Assembly: GCF_028372415.1 (NCBI RefSeq)
Contig: NC_092872.1
Span: 513,918,224 to 513,982,223 of the forward strand
DNA from: Notamacropus eugenii
Taxonomy: Eukaryota; Chordata; Mammalia; Diprotodontia; Macropodidae
Direction of reading: 5' to 3'
DNA: 64,000 bases
The position numbers and the translations under genes are program-made. Positions 11,750-23,359 of the stretch are shown here, in pieces (positions within the stretch are counted from its first letter, which is position 1; each line of letters opens with the position of its first letter). Under the pieces are notes generated by a model. That model saw only the letters and a program-made list of their open reading frames with translations. It was not told where the DNA came from and did not search any database.

Positions 11750-11895
11750 TACATGCTAGCTGTGTGACATCAGGAATTCACTGTCCTAGACATCTTGCTA
11801 ATTCTCTCACTTGCAAAGAAGGTGCCAACCTGCATTGGTAAAGGGAGTTCCCTTACCTGGAATTTTCCTGTACCAGTGAAACTAAATGTCTAGTG
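11750..11895 (+). mobile_element. MIR-related marsupial SINE, type with 'gcattgg' tail
   Basis: A decayed CORE ('agctgtgtgacatcaggaat') is followed by the diagnostic tail: 'aggtgccaacctgcattggt', 'aaagggagttcccttacctg', 'cctgtaccagtgaaacta'. The same tail recurs at 16100, 28960 and 58590, so it defines one family within the window. Confidence 0.7.
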
Positions 11896-11899
11896 TTTT

Positions 11900-12690
11900 A
11901 CTTAGTCTCTAACTTAGGTCATCATATAAAATTTGTGTGAAGTGATAATTACAGACTTTTCTCATCTTAAGCTTTCTGAAGGGAAAGATTATTACAACTC
12001 CCTCCCCCTTCTTTTCTTCCTGGCATTGTTACCTCAAGGAGCAGTCACTAAAGGAGCTAAGCCCTTACCTTGTCTATGGGATTAGTGTGGGGAAACCATC
12101 TATCTTTAAAGGTCAAGCAGACACCACCAATGTCTTTAAGACATTGTTTTAGAGACATATAAGATGTGTCTAGACTTCAGATATAGCCTCAGAGCCAACA
12201 GTGGCAAGTGACTAGGTGTTTCTGAGAAATGGGTTCAAAGTGTTGGCCAAACGGCAGGGACTGGACAACAGAGGCTAATTAATAGGAAGGAAAGGTGTCC
12301 AGATGGTCATTTATGCAAGAAAATGTAAGGTTTGATCATGTCAGTGCAATAGCATTAGCTATCTTCATAAATACAGCTATTGAGGTGTGAAATCTATGTG
12401 TTTAGTCTAGGTGATGCAGCATATCATAGCTGTATGAAAGCAACCTCAGTCCTGTATTGACCAGGTCTCATCAGCAGGAGAAAAAGTTGTTCCCAGGACA
12501 TAGATTTTCCCCCTTAACCTTTACTCCTTTAAGAAGGAGTAACAAAGTGTGCATGGACCAGTGTAAACCCATGCTCACTATTAGAATATCAAATCAATTA
12601 GGTGCCTTATGGCCAGGAGGCAAATAATAAAATCTTTGAAGTGCCATATTCAGGGCAGTCATTTTTAAAAAGTATACAATCATTCAACCA
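11900..12690. other. No recognisable gene or repeat
   Basis: Unique-looking sequence with no coding signal. A C-rich block lies at 12000-12025. Confidence 0.25.
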
Positions 12691-12694
12691 AATG

Positions 12695-12810
12695 GTGAAT
12701 TGCTAACTTTCAGTAAAGGCCAGGAATGTACCAGGCACAGTGCTAGGCACCAGAAACACAAAACCCCAGAAAGAAGAAATCCCTCTTCACAGGAAGCTGA
12801 TCCTCTAATG
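12695..12810 (-). mobile_element. L2 LINE 3' tail
   Basis: Reverse complement of an L2 end: 'taccaggcacagtgctaggc', then a diverged 'accagaaacacaaaacc', then 'aggaagctgatcctctaatg'. Confidence 0.65.
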
Positions 12811-12929
12811 GCCAAAACAACTCACAAGTACATATGTGAGCATATACAGCATAAATTTAAGAATAAATACATAGAAGTCAATTAAAAATAGTGATATGCT
12901 GGTAAATGTTTAACAGCCTGCTCTCTGGG

Positions 12930-13085
12930 GAAAAAAAGGTCCTTTGACATACTTTTAAGTTTCATCTGAATTATTAACATTTTCTTCATCAATTTCTTAA
13001 GTCTAAATAATCAGCAGAACAATAAAGCAAACCTTGGTTTGTAGCGTTTGCCTGTTCCTCAGGTGTAAAGGCTCACACATTGAAA
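12930..13085 (+). repeat. Unclassified interspersed repeat, copy 1 of 2
   Basis: This segment and 60740-60895 share an ordered series of blocks: 'acttttaa.tt', 'attaacattttcttcatcaa' versus 'atcaacattttcttcaatac', 'tttctt.agtcta.a.aatca', then 'aaataa.caagcc/aaacctt' and 'tgctcaca'. Both lie on the + strand. I do not recognise the family; no coding part is visible. Confidence 0.55.
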
Positions 13086-13445
13086 ATTTAACAAGCTGAG
13101 CAGGCTCCAGCACACCCCTGAATAAAGGCAGGCTGAGAGAGACCAGGGAGAGGGTCCGGAATAGGGAAATGCCTCGTGGAAAGAGTGCTGCTAAAGCTGT
13201 ATCTGGAAGAAAAGAGGCATTCTATGAGGAAGAGGAGAGGAGGAAATTCATTCGAAGAATGAGGGAAGACTAGGGAAAGGCATAGTGACAAGGAATGGCC
13301 TATTGTGTGTGAGGAACAGAGAGGCCAGTTTGATTAAATCACAAAGTAAAAGAGGGAGAATAATGTCCAACAATGCTGGAAAGATGGGTTAGGGCCAGAT
13401 TGGGAATAGTTCTAAAGGCTAAACATGAGTATTTGATCTCCTCCG
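13086..13445 (-). mobile_element. L2 LINE, ORF2 C-terminal region
   Basis: The + strand carries reverse-complement L2 text: 'gtgtgaggaacagagaggcc', 'agattgggaatagttctaaa', 'gctaaacatgagtatttgat'. These are the same blocks seen in the larger L2 at 56740-57230. Frames are broken. Confidence 0.75.
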
Positions 13446-13544
13446 GAAACTTAACTCTTATAACTCTAACCTACTTAATATATCATTTTATTATATAAAG
13501 CCTCACTATTGTTTTATGTTTATTATTATTGTCTTTTATAGTAA

Positions 13545-13755
13545 AATTTAATCTATTTTCACCGTGTATTCCTAACACCTAAAAGACTGTCTTGCACATA
13601 TCAGCATTTATTTAACTTAGGAGTTAAATTTCACTTTAATGATAAGATTTTCAAGGGCAAAGACCATCTCTTGAACATTTTCTATATCACCTACGGCACC
13701 ACACATATGGTTGAGACTGTAGTTTGAATACAATGAATATTTGTTAGTTAGTTGA
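13545..13755 (+). mobile_element. L2 LINE 3' end, two partial copies
   Basis: A tail fragment (about 13545-13620, 'cctaacacctaaaagactgt', 'agcatttatttaa') is followed by a second sense end with 'aagggcaaagaccatctctt', a decayed 'ttctatatcacctacggcac' and 'gaatatttgttagttag'. Confidence 0.6.
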
Positions 13756-14159
13756 TATAGAACATGCCTATATTCATATCTTTCATTCCTTATGTCAGTC
13801 ATGGCAGATAGTATAGGAAGGCTGATGGACAAAAGTGCAACCACTCAGTAAACCCAATGGCTACTGGAACCATAAGTCATCTATCAGGAAGGTAAAGAAT
13901 GAAGTCAGAGGGCTGGCTTTTTTACAAGGAGACAAGTAGTATTGGATAAACACTGAATTCTGAAACTTGCGAGATCTGTGTCAGATTTAAATATAAAATA
14001 AGTCAACTGTATTTCCCAGACTTCTTGACCTACAACAAACAACAACAGAAAAAAGACTAAGGAAAGATATTATTTATGTGAGACCCAGGCTTTAAATGGA
14101 TGCATGATCCAGATAAAAGAATTCATGGTCAGAAAATATAAAGTAAGGAAATTCTATAA

Positions 14160-14400
14160 AATATAGAAATAGTGATAACTGGCATTTATGTGATCCTTTA
14201 ATATTTGCAAAGTGATCTACATACTACATGTCATTTGTCCTCAAAACAACCCCTTTTGAAGTAAGCCCTACAGATGTTATCTCCATATTACAGATGAGCA
14301 AACTGAGGCTCAGAAAGGTTAATTATCTTGCTCTTGGCCATGAACTCAGTGTTAATGACAGGATTTAGCCCAGATATTTCTAAATCCATTATCTTCTGTT
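14160..14400 (-). mobile_element. MIR CORE-SINE
   Basis: The reverse-complement MIR order is clear: 'actggcatttatgtgatcc', 'tttgcaaagtgatctacata', 'cctcaaaacaacccc', 'attacagatgagcaaactga', 'ggctcagaaaggttaattat'. Nearly full length. Confidence 0.85.
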
Positions 14401-14489
14401 TTTGCCAAATGCAAAATGGGAAAAATCATGGATGTTAGCATAACAGAATGAGGAGTGAATCTAGTGTTTCCATACAATCTTTATCATAT

Positions 14490-14552
14490 AATTCAAATTT
14501 ATAGCACCATGACCACAGACACTTAGTAAACATTTGTTGATTTCATTTGAAG
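14490..14552 (+). mobile_element. L2/MIR 3' tail remnant
   Basis: 'cacttagtaaacatttgttg' followed by 'atttcatttgaa' is the end of an L2-type LINE or a MIR that shares that end. Very short. Confidence 0.45.
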
Positions 14553-14554
14553 AG

Positions 14555-15380
14555 TGATATCTGCAGCTTTGTACTGAAAATGTTAAGATAGCTGTAGACT
14601 ACTATTGATAAAGATAAAATAAATACCATTGGTATCCTGAGTGATTTAGAGCCTTGAGTGTTCAATCCAAGATTATCCTATGTATTTATTTTGATTAGAA
14701 ATCAACCATAGACTCTTCGAGATCTTTGGAAGAATTCAGTAACATTAGCAACCTACCCCCATAGTTTACAAAATATTCTTCATCTGAGGGTTTTCTTTGT
14801 TGTTTCATATATAGAATTCTGCTGCTTTGGCTTGGACACCTGCTGTCTGGTCCCTCAGTGATGGTAGCATTCTTTAATAAATACCCTGAAAGCTAATTTT
14901 TTTTCTTCAAGCCTTCTATTTTAGGTTTCCCCCTAGGATCCTCCTCTGACTAGAAACTTGTGTCCTTTCTGAGTTTACTCCATTGAAAGACTTCTGAATT
15001 TTGCACATAGGCACATACAAGGTTGCCTGTTTTCATATACAAAAACTTTGCCATCAAAAACGACCCACAGAAAACTGAAGTTGAGATTTCTGAGTAGAAC
15101 TTGGGTGAAATTCATCCTTTCAAGGGATTGACAAATGTTAAGATTCTAGCCTGTTACAAATTATTTATTTTTGCCCCAAGAAAATGTAAGTATTTTCATA
15201 GTTATTATGTTAAAATTCTTCCTTCTTCACTCATTCCCACCTCCTCCCCCTGGGAAAATATTCCTCTCCTAAATCTACAAAACAGAAAGACATGAGTGTG
15301 GAGGTGGGGAAAAGCAGCTCATTTTTTCAAACCATAATTTCACAACACATAGTGTCTCTGCGAAATGTTAGATTTGTACC
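14555..15380. other. No recognisable gene; possible old LINE remnant
   Basis: AT-rich sequence. Positions 15150-15330 (with 'cctcctccccctgggaaaat') have the pyrimidine-rich look of an antisense LINE 3' UTR but lack a diagnostic block. No coding signal. Confidence 0.25.
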
Positions 15381-15381
15381 A

Positions 15382-15385
<4 letters not shown>

Positions 15386-15435
<50 letters not shown>
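15386..15435 (+). repeat. (CA)25 microsatellite
   Basis: A perfect dinucleotide run of about 50 bp. The length and purity suggest it is polymorphic. It generates a spurious open frame rich in T-H repeats. Confidence 0.95.
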
Positions 15436-15437
<2 letters not shown>

Positions 15438-15439
15438 TA

Positions 15440-16095
15440 TTTTGTTCTTATCTTAACAGTCCTTCTTCTGCTCTTGGAACATACCCAGCTCCATGGGTGT
15501 TCTTGGCAGTAGCATCTTTTCAGATCTGTGGTAGGATGCCACAGTGAAACATTTATAGGAATAAAGTGGAGAAGGCAGAGTACTATGATTGGAAAGCATT
15601 CCCTACACTTTCTTAAAGAAACTCAAACACATCTGCGTTTTTATTTTCCATGACTCAAATGCACACATATCATCCTCTTCTTACATCCTCATTTCTTCAA
15701 AACCCTCGAGATTTCACCAGTGCAGGGAATCTCTCCACTAATATAGACTGCAGCCCCTCTGTGCCTTAGCAGGGGACTTTCAGAATTGTTGCGGCCAAGA
15801 AAATCCATCTCCTGGTGGCCCACCTTCTGGTGATGAGCCTCTCTGAGCTTACTTGGTTGATCCTTAGACAACAAACATATGGTCTGTCATTGGGCCTATC
15901 ACTTTAATTTTTTTTCAGTCTGTTAGGACCTACCAGAGCCCATCCATCAGCAGGCAAATATGGGACAGACAGTACATATGGTCAGCAACTTGGGCTCAGA
16001 ATTAAACAGGAGAAGAGTGGATTGGCTTGCCTTCGGGAAATTATAAGGCCCTTTTAATGACCTCCTATCTTCTCCCAGAAATAGCGGCCTATCTT
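15440..16095. other. No recognisable gene or repeat
   Basis: Unique-looking sequence with no coding signal and no clear transposon. Confidence 0.25.
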
Positions 16096-16099
16096 TTTA

Positions 16100-16330
16100 T
16101 GAACAATATGTCATAATAGAGAGGTGGAGTAGATTAATGGGTAGAAAACCAATCTTGAAGCCAGGGTAGACCCAGGTTCAAATACCAAATCTGACACATA
16201 TTAGCTGTGTGAACCTAGACAATCACTCACACTATCAGTGCTTATTGAAGAGAAGTCAGCATGACTAGAGGGAGTTTCCTCACCAGGAATTTCCTAGGAT
16301 CAATGAAGCCACAGGTCAAGTCTCTATATA
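16100..16330 (+). mobile_element. MIR-related marsupial SINE, type with 'gcattgg' tail
   Basis: The tRNA-derived head ('gaagccagggtagaccc', 'aggttcaaataccaaatc') is followed by 'agctgtgtgaacctagac' and then by the family tail 'agagggagtttcctcaccag', 'atcaatgaagccacagg'. Nearly full length. Confidence 0.75.
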
Positions 16331-16499
16331 TTAAAACAGCAATATTCTATCTGCCTATTATATGATTGGAAAATATGGAACACAACAGTCTCTGAAAAGT
16401 TGGAAATAAATACTACGTAGAAAACAATGGAGAAGTCCTTGGTAGGTGTGAGCAGGAGGCATTATATAACTAAAGAAAAACTTTGAAGAGAAACAGGAG

Positions 16500-16765
16500 T
16501 TAAAGAAAAAGAGCTAACATCTATATAGCACTTTATGGTTTACAAAAGGCTAAACATACTTAAATTCATCTTATCTTCACAACAACCATGGGAGGAGGTA
16601 TTATTTATTATCCCCATTTTACAGAGGAAACTGAGGCACAGAGAGGTTAAATGACTTGGCTAGGGTCACACACAGTTAGTACATGTCTGAAGCCAAATGT
16701 GAACCCAGATTATTCTGATTCTGAATCCAGTGCTATATCCACTGAGCCACCTAGCTGTCTTTAGA
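16500..16765 (-). mobile_element. MIR/MAR-type CORE-SINE, near full length
   Basis: Reverse-complement order: 'gctaacatctatatagcact', 'ttatcttcacaacaacc', 'ccattttacagaggaaactg', 'agaggttaaatgacttggc', 'tccactgagccacctagctg'. The last block is the reversed tRNA-like head typical of marsupial SINEs. Confidence 0.9.
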
Positions 16766-17149
16766 TTTCATCAGGGAAATGTAGAGTAGTAAAAGAAGAC
16801 TGCTCACATGTCAAAGGTGAATGCTGGTGGGCATCCTTAATGACTGGTATCCTTAAAATGTCAAGAGAAGGTGTGTTAGACCTCTACCACTGTGGATGAA
16901 TTCACTGAAACAAACTTGTGGGAGGTCATGGATGAGTAGTGAACAGGACTGGGTAATGATCTGCCCCGCTGGAGGAAACATTTGAATTGATAAGACCACA
17001 GATCCATTGGAGAATATGAAGAGTCTGCCAGAATCTGTACTCTTATTACAATAGCCTTTGAGAACCCAGGGTCACCTGTACCTCAGGAGAAAGCATTAGA
17101 GGAGAGTTTTAATTATAAGGTCTTTAAGTTGGCAACTAAGCTTTAACAG

Positions 17150-17410
17150 GGAGGCTAGATCATGCAGTGGATACAGTGCTAGACCTAGAGTCAGAAAGAC
17201 TCATCTTCTTGAGTTCAAATCTGGCCTGAGACACTTACCAGCTGTGGGACCCTGAGCAAGTCACTTAACCCTGTTTGCCTCAGTTTCTTCACATATAAAT
17301 TGAGCTGGAAAAGGAAATGACACACCACTCCAAAATCTTTCCAAGAAATTGCCAAATGGGGTCATGAAAGTTGTACGTGACTGAAAATGGCTGAACAATA
17401 ATAAAGTGTT
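17150..17410 (+). mobile_element. MAR1-type CORE-SINE, near full length
   Basis: Head 'gcagtggatacagtgctaga', box B-like 'gagttcaaatctggcctg', CORE 'caagtcacttaaccctgttt', then the MAR1 tail 'ctggaaaaggaaatgacaca', 'aaattgccaaatggggtcat', 'gactgaaaatggctgaaca'. One of five MAR1 copies in the window. Confidence 0.9.
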
Positions 17411-17459
17411 AAGAAATCATAGAATTTTAAAGGTGCAAGGGGAATCCTTTTTTTTTTTG

Positions 17460-17640
17460 GATGGCCCTATCACACTGTTGATACATGTTGAACTTGTGGT
17501 CCACTAAAACCCCCAGATATTTTTCAGACAAATTTCCATCTAATCATGCCTTTCCTATCTTGTACTTTGGGAATTTGGATAGTGCCAAGGGGCAGTCTAA
17601 GTACTGTAAACTTAATACCTCTAGAATACATACTCAGGAA
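17460..17640 (-). mobile_element. L3/CR1 LINE fragment
   Basis: The + strand resembles the reverse complement of the CR1/L3 consensus as I remember it: 'tcacactgttgatacatgtt', 'gaacttgtggtccactaaaa', 'cccccagatatttttcagac', 'tcttgtactttggga'. Old and diverged. Confidence 0.65.
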
Positions 17641-17644
17641 TCAG

Positions 17645-19955
17645 GCACCAGAAAATTGGTACAATGTGATGGCCAGCCTCTAACACTACTGGTACTCTAA
17701 TTTGCTACATGGTGATGTTATAGTGTTCAGCCTCTTTTTATTGTGCCTCTCCCTACCCCCACTCCCACATGACAACTCTTCTTGTAAAGGTGACATCATT
17801 AATGTCTCTGTCACTCTCTTGCAGTGTCCCTATGGGGAAGCCACCGTTAGAGCCCTTTGTTCTTCAATCAGTTGTTCATCATGATTATTTTAAAGATGTA
17901 AAATTATCATAGATTCTGAAGTCAAAAGGGGAAAAAGGGAAATGTAGAAAATTGGGGGGAAATTAAATATGTGCAAAACATTTTTAGTACCTATGATACA
18001 TCTCAGGCTTCTAGGAGTAAGTATATATACTATGTTTGTTTGATTTCTGCATGAAATGAGAGTTTGTTAAATTTAGAGACACAAAGACCCACGAAAACAG
18101 TGGACAACATTTTTTCCCCTGGTGGGGGAGAAATGAGTCCCCTCCCTCCCCCAAATACTTATACACAAAAACCCTAGAACGATTCTTAGAAAAAGAGATC
18201 TTCCCTCCCCCACTCCTGAAATTCTTTGGGCCTTCCTATCTTGGCTCCCAAATAGCCGTCTTTCAAGAATTCCCACTCAGCAGATATTCCCATACCAACA
18301 GGGTCCTTGTGTTAATGTCACTTCAGATGCTAAAAGGTCAGGAGAGGAACAGAGGGTCTAGATGTGATTGGCAGGATGCTGGGAGTGGATGAATTGGATC
18401 TGTCAGATTTCTGAGTCCTTCTATAAGCTGGAGTGTGAATTTGAAAATGGGCCCTAACTACCGGCTGTCGTCAAGAGACAACCCCTAGAGTCAGGGGCTG
18501 AACAGACTCCAAAGAGGTAGGCAGGTGCCTAGGGAAGAAACAATGGATTTGTCCCACATTGGACTCCACATTGTTGCAGACCCTCTCTCTCAGCTCTCTC
18601 TGCTTGCCTCTCTCTGCTTCTGCATTTTTCTTTATCGTGCCAGTGGTCAAAGGGAATAATAATATATTTGTTGTTGTTGTTTAAAAGAAGCCCTTGAAAG
18701 CCATTTGGAGACTCGGGTCCAGAAATCTAATCTTTGTTTGATTCTATGTTTATTGGGGATTCAAATCCCAACTTAATTTAATCTTTTGACTTATCCTGCA
18801 GGTACTACCTGATTATATTCCAGGGCCACCAGTAATAGGATTGCAGGGAAAGAATCTTGCTATTAGCACTTTGAGAAACGAAAGCTTACCAGACACCAGC
18901 ACTGGTATTGCTCAGTGTAACCTGCCATAAATGAATGACTGCCTCTCAGAGCGTTTTCCCTGTTGTCTCATTTTAATAAGCTATTGCACAGCTACATATA
19001 AAAGTTGCAGATTCCATTGATCTGTGGAATTCTTTGAATTTCAACAAAAACTAAGAATCTAACTCTTTGTTCTTGGACTTGTTGAGTCAGACACTCCCTA
19101 GTGTGGTTATCACAAGGTTAGAATATAGTCCAATGTCCAAAAATTGGATAGAATGACCTATTTGTAATTCAGAGAGAGCTTGGAAATTTTCAGTGCCTTT
19201 CTATGGTAAACACACACACATACACACACACAGACACACAGAGATTATAACTGAGGGAATATAACAATCAAGGCTCCCCATTGCCTTGGTTCCCTGATTT
19301 CTGGACTTATACCTCAGTAGGTGAAAGATTTCTGGGTTTGTTTGAGTCTGTTTCTCTATGTTTCATGGTTTGCCTTGACCAAAGAATCTGTCATCATGCA
19401 GTCATCCAGTGAGTCAGCCTCTTTCTACCTAGCTATGCTGGTCCTCAGAAAGTAGACATGATCTGTTGTCCAAAACATACATGAAGCCTTTTCAGCATGC
19501 TAGAACCAGTCAGAGTTTGCCTTCCAAAGACAAAGCTTTCAGGAAGTCTGGGTAATCTTCACAACACAACGAAGTATCAGAATAGGACTTTTTGGAGGGT
19601 GTACTGCTATCAGTTATATCAGAAAGCTACCAGCATTTTAGGTATCCCTTCTACAAGTGTAGTTATCAGCCACAGCATGTCTTAACAGATGATTTCAGGA
19701 GTTGCATTGGCTAAAAACAAAATGAACCAACAAAAATCTATTGGGTAGCCCCTAACATGATGACACTTATACCATCACAGTGCTCAGATAGTAAACCAAA
19801 TCTACCACCAAGCTTGTACTCTAAGGTTTTCCAACTTCTCAAGACCTGAAAGAATTTGCACTCTGCTGTCATAGCCTTCAAAGGTCAGGATCGCCTCCGT
19901 ACCACATTGAGGCATTGGTTGAGAGGGAGGATATTAGGAGGATTCCTGGAAAACT
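17645..19955. other. Mostly unique sequence with a candidate conserved non-coding block
   Basis: No gene. Local simple repeats occur at 18663-18685 (TTG) and 19208-19242 (interrupted CA). The stretch 18830-19010 has low repeat content and TAAT-rich text ('ttaataagctattgcacagc') and may be conserved. Small open frames carry no domain. Confidence 0.3.
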
Positions 19956-19959
19956 TAGA

Positions 19960-20090
19960 CAAATTAGAGTGAGCTCTTTGAGAGCAGGAACTGATTGTCT
20001 TTTGCCTTCGTATCCCAAGTGCTTAGTACAATGCCTTGCACTCTGTGTGTGCTTAATCAGTGCTTGTTGACAGACTGACTCACCTGTGGT
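19960..20090 (+). mobile_element. L2 LINE 3' end
   Basis: Sense L2 ending: 'gagctctttgagagcaggaa', 'ctgattgtcttttgcctt', 'agtgcttagtacaatgcctt', 'gcttaatcagtgcttgttga'. Confidence 0.85.
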
Positions 20091-20094
20091 CATT

Positions 20095-20535
20095 TCAAGT
20101 ACTGCCTATATCTCCATATGGCCCAGGAACATTCTAGAAAATAAAAGCCCAGAAAACTTAGGTAAGAATTGAGGTTGTTGGGACCTGGAAACAATGAAGA
20201 AACCAATTTGACTAAAATAGAGGATTATGTAGCTGGAATTAGGTCTGATAGATGCCTCTTTTTAACTTTCAAGATAGTATAGGAAAATACAAGCCTAGGA
20301 ACCATCAGTGTAAACCAGTAATGTAGCCAGCTGCTTTTAACCCTCCCCTGCCCTGGTCAAGGTCCCCAAATGGATCTGTTGTCCTTAATTTGGGAAAAGT
20401 GTGAACAGACATAAAAGTAGAGAGAAGAGTGCTACACTTATGTGCCCAAACTCCCCACCGACCTCCAGACTGGAAAGTTTTGCTTTCCAGTTCCTGTAAT
20501 ATATAGTATTGTATTGCCCCCTTAATAGAGGCAAA
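20095..20535. other. No recognisable gene or repeat
   Basis: Unique-looking sequence with no coding signal. Confidence 0.25.
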
Positions 20536-20539
20536 GAAA

Positions 20540-20692
20540 TATGTATATATACATAAAATATATATGTATGTATATATGTATATAATATATTATATGTACA
20601 CGCATATATTTGTATGTGTATATACACATACATGCATACTATATACATACATACACATATATATACATATGTGTGTATATGTATATGGCTGG
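20540..20692 (+). repeat. Degenerate (TATG/TATA)n tract
   Basis: About 150 bp of interrupted tatatgtatg and tacatacaca units. It produces the 138-codon minus-strand frame at 20385-20801, which is low-complexity and not a gene. Confidence 0.85.
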
Positions 20693-20699
20693 CTCTCGG

Positions 20700-21535
20700 T
20701 GAATTATTATGGAAGATGATGACTATCTTCAATTGTATTTTAACAGGAACCCCATTATGTGCAATATTTAAACCCAATCCAGAATTATGATTTGAGAACA
20801 ATGAATTACATTTCTGGCACTAACACAGAGCAGAGGCTGAAGCATGGGAGAGACAGGGATAGGAGGGAAAGGTATATCACAGAAGAGTTCCCTTCCCACA
20901 AAGCTGCGGGATCAGTTGCCCATTCAAGAGGTTAGCCCTGGTTCTGCTGTCTTCCAAAGGGCTGCAGGAATACTTTGGGGAGCCTCTGTAGCAGGCTTTC
21001 CCACATTGAAGGATAGTTTTCTGGGTCTGTTGTTCACTCAGCACCGAGCAGTCACTTGTAATGTATGAAACACATTTCATTTAATTTTCCTCTCTCTGTA
21101 CCATGGAGATACTAATTCATCTGTCTCCTTCAAAAAAAGTCAATGTTAAAATAAAATTAAAAATAATCATATTAAATCTTCAGTCTCCTACAGAGGAGAG
21201 TGTTTGTTGTAGGCAAGGACAGAGAGCAAACTTCAAACATGTACTTCAGAAACAGCACATATTTCTTTCTGGGCCCCTCTGCTGTAAGTTTTAAGTAGGA
21301 CTATCTGGGAGAAAACTATGGCTTAATGTACATGTAATTGCAAATGTCTGAACAAATGAGAGTTTCAGAGTAGAAACATGAAAGGTCACAGAAGGAAAAG
21401 AAATATGTCTTTGGCACAGAATTAAGAAATAAATGATTCAACTCTAGCTTTGATTTTTCCCCCCTTCCTGACACAAAATGTCCACTACCCAGTGCAGAAA
21501 ATAGTTCATGGGTTATTTATTTTATCTTCATTCTT
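20700..21535. other. No recognisable gene or repeat
   Basis: Unique-looking. Overlapping short frames on both strands at 20844-21080 show no domain and no splice-site support. Confidence 0.25.
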
Positions 21536-21539
21536 AGTG

Positions 21540-22985
21540 AAATTGAGTTCAAAATCATTAGATAACCTTGTAAAACCTGTGACTGGTACTGTTAATTCCA
21601 CCTAATGATTTTCCCATGTAGTTACCCAGCAAAGGGGGTTATCTGTTAAAACAAGCTTTAAACTATTAATAGTTAAGAGCATCATTTCAGCAGCCAAAGC
21701 CGAGGCACTACTTCCACTCTTACATTCAGAGCAGGGGGAGGGCACGCTCACTTCCCCCAATGACCTTACATTGTCACCCGGAGTTTACCTTCCACTCGCC
21801 TGGAACGGTTAACTTGCTTCCCATGCCTTACCCTCCATATTTGTGGTCTTAATTGAGGAACCTAAACAAACAAATTAATCACCTCAGCCCATAAAAATGA
21901 CAGAATTCATATGGTAGCATTCTTCATTCCCTCCAATTTGTTCTCCTGAAATCCCTGCAGCGATTTATTTGCTGAATATGCGAGTTTTCCCCCCCTTATG
22001 AAAATTACAAATTGTTGTCAAGGTTAACGAGTTAATATTCTCATTCAATATTTATTTTAGAAGGAGAGGAAGAAGTGCGACTGTTCCTGTACTTCCCCTG
22101 CAGAGCCTGCTTTCTTAATCAAAATGACAAGGACACTGTCCTTTGGATAATACTCTGAATCATCGAGACTAAAAAATGAGCTTTATTAATCAACAGCCCC
22201 TGATTAATTATTATAAAGTGATGCTCATACATTTCTGTACATTTTAATAATTCCTGCAGAAGGCTAACAATGTCCCTGGTGATTTGGAGCCTTTTGGGTT
22301 GAAATTTTTCTAAGCTATGTCGCAATAAATAGTCCAAGGGTACCAGGCCTCTTTCACTAATCCACTCAGCTTCAATCCCACAACCAAGGAAGACCTTCTA
22401 TTTTCCTATTTCCCATCTATAATTTATCATTTGCATACAAAGTAAGAAGCCAAGAATCGGCAATCTCATCAGTTTTCAAAATACCAAGGGATGACGGGGG
22501 TGATGTATCGCAGGCTGCATTATCTAATTCATATAACCAGAATATTTCTGTTAAAAACAGAGCACTGTGATTTCTTGATAAGGATCATCATGTAACTGAA
22601 GATCAACAGAGAGAAACACTGATGTGCCAAGCCTGTCTGTTCTCTCTTCTCCAGCACTCACACTCACTCCAGCCCCATTTTCCATTAACAAAGGAAAATC
22701 CTCCCTGTCTTAAAACAGCTGCCTCGGAGAACCCACAGTTATAAAGACAGTTGAGGTTTCCGTACAACCCTTCAATGCACCTTCTTGCCTGTTATCAGCC
22801 AGATGGAAACTTCGCCACCTGCTTCTGCTCCTGTCAATACAGTCCTGAAGAGCTCACTGATACAGTCTTGCTCAAAGGAATACATGCCTTGGGAAGTCAG
22901 TGTCTCTTGGGAGAAAACAAGCCTACCTAACTAATATGTAACAAAGTAGCCAGGGTAGGCACCATGTCACATCATTTTCAGTTTC
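21540..22985. other. Repeat-poor block, candidate conserved non-coding cluster
   Basis: About 1.4 kb with no visible transposon. It is rich in homeodomain-like ATTA cores ('gattaattattataaagtga', 'tgagctttattaatcaacag') and holds a perfect 15-bp inverted repeat at 22129-22143. A 72-codon minus frame at 22119-22337 has ordinary composition but no known domain. The text resembles developmental enhancers in mammalian gene deserts. This is inference and needs an alignment. Confidence 0.4.
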
Positions 22986-23090
22986 TTTCATTATTCTTAA
23001 AAAAAAAAAATCCCTAGACTTACAATAAGCTTATATCCATAAAAAGAGAGCTAACAGAAATGAAATGTCTTGAATACAGGGCAGAGAAAC

Positions 23091-23128
<38 letters not shown>

Positions 23129-23129
23129 G
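23091..23129 (+). repeat. (GAT)13 microsatellite
   Basis: A perfect trinucleotide run abutting the start of the antisense MIR that follows. It may have grown from the SINE's own 3' end. Confidence 0.95.
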
Positions 23130-23358
23130 TTATAGCTAGCATTTAAATAGAGCTTAGGGGTTTGCAGAGAGCTATATATTATTTAATCCCAATAAACCCT
23201 AATAACCCTGGGATGTAAGTGCCATTTTACAAATAAAATTGAAGTGGAGACCTACCCAGAATCACCTAGCTAAATATCCGAAGCCAGATCTGAACGCACA
23301 TCTTTATGGTTACAGTTCCAATATTTGTCCACTACAGCACCAAACTGCCTCCAAGAAA
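23130..23358 (-). mobile_element. MIR CORE-SINE
   Basis: Reverse-complement MIR: 'tatagctagcatttaaatag', 'ccaataaaccctaataaccc', 'gccattttacaaataaaatt', 'ccagatctgaacgcacatct', 'ccactacagcaccaaactgc'. Confidence 0.85.
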
Positions 23359-23359
23359 G

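Noticed and set aside
20385-20801. 138-codon minus-strand frame with Y/I/H-rich middle
   Set aside because: The middle is the TATG/TATA simple repeat; the ends are ordinary unique DNA.
22119-22337. 72-codon minus-strand frame with natural-looking composition inside a repeat-free block
   Set aside because: No recognisable domain, splice context or second exon; kept only as part of a candidate non-coding block.
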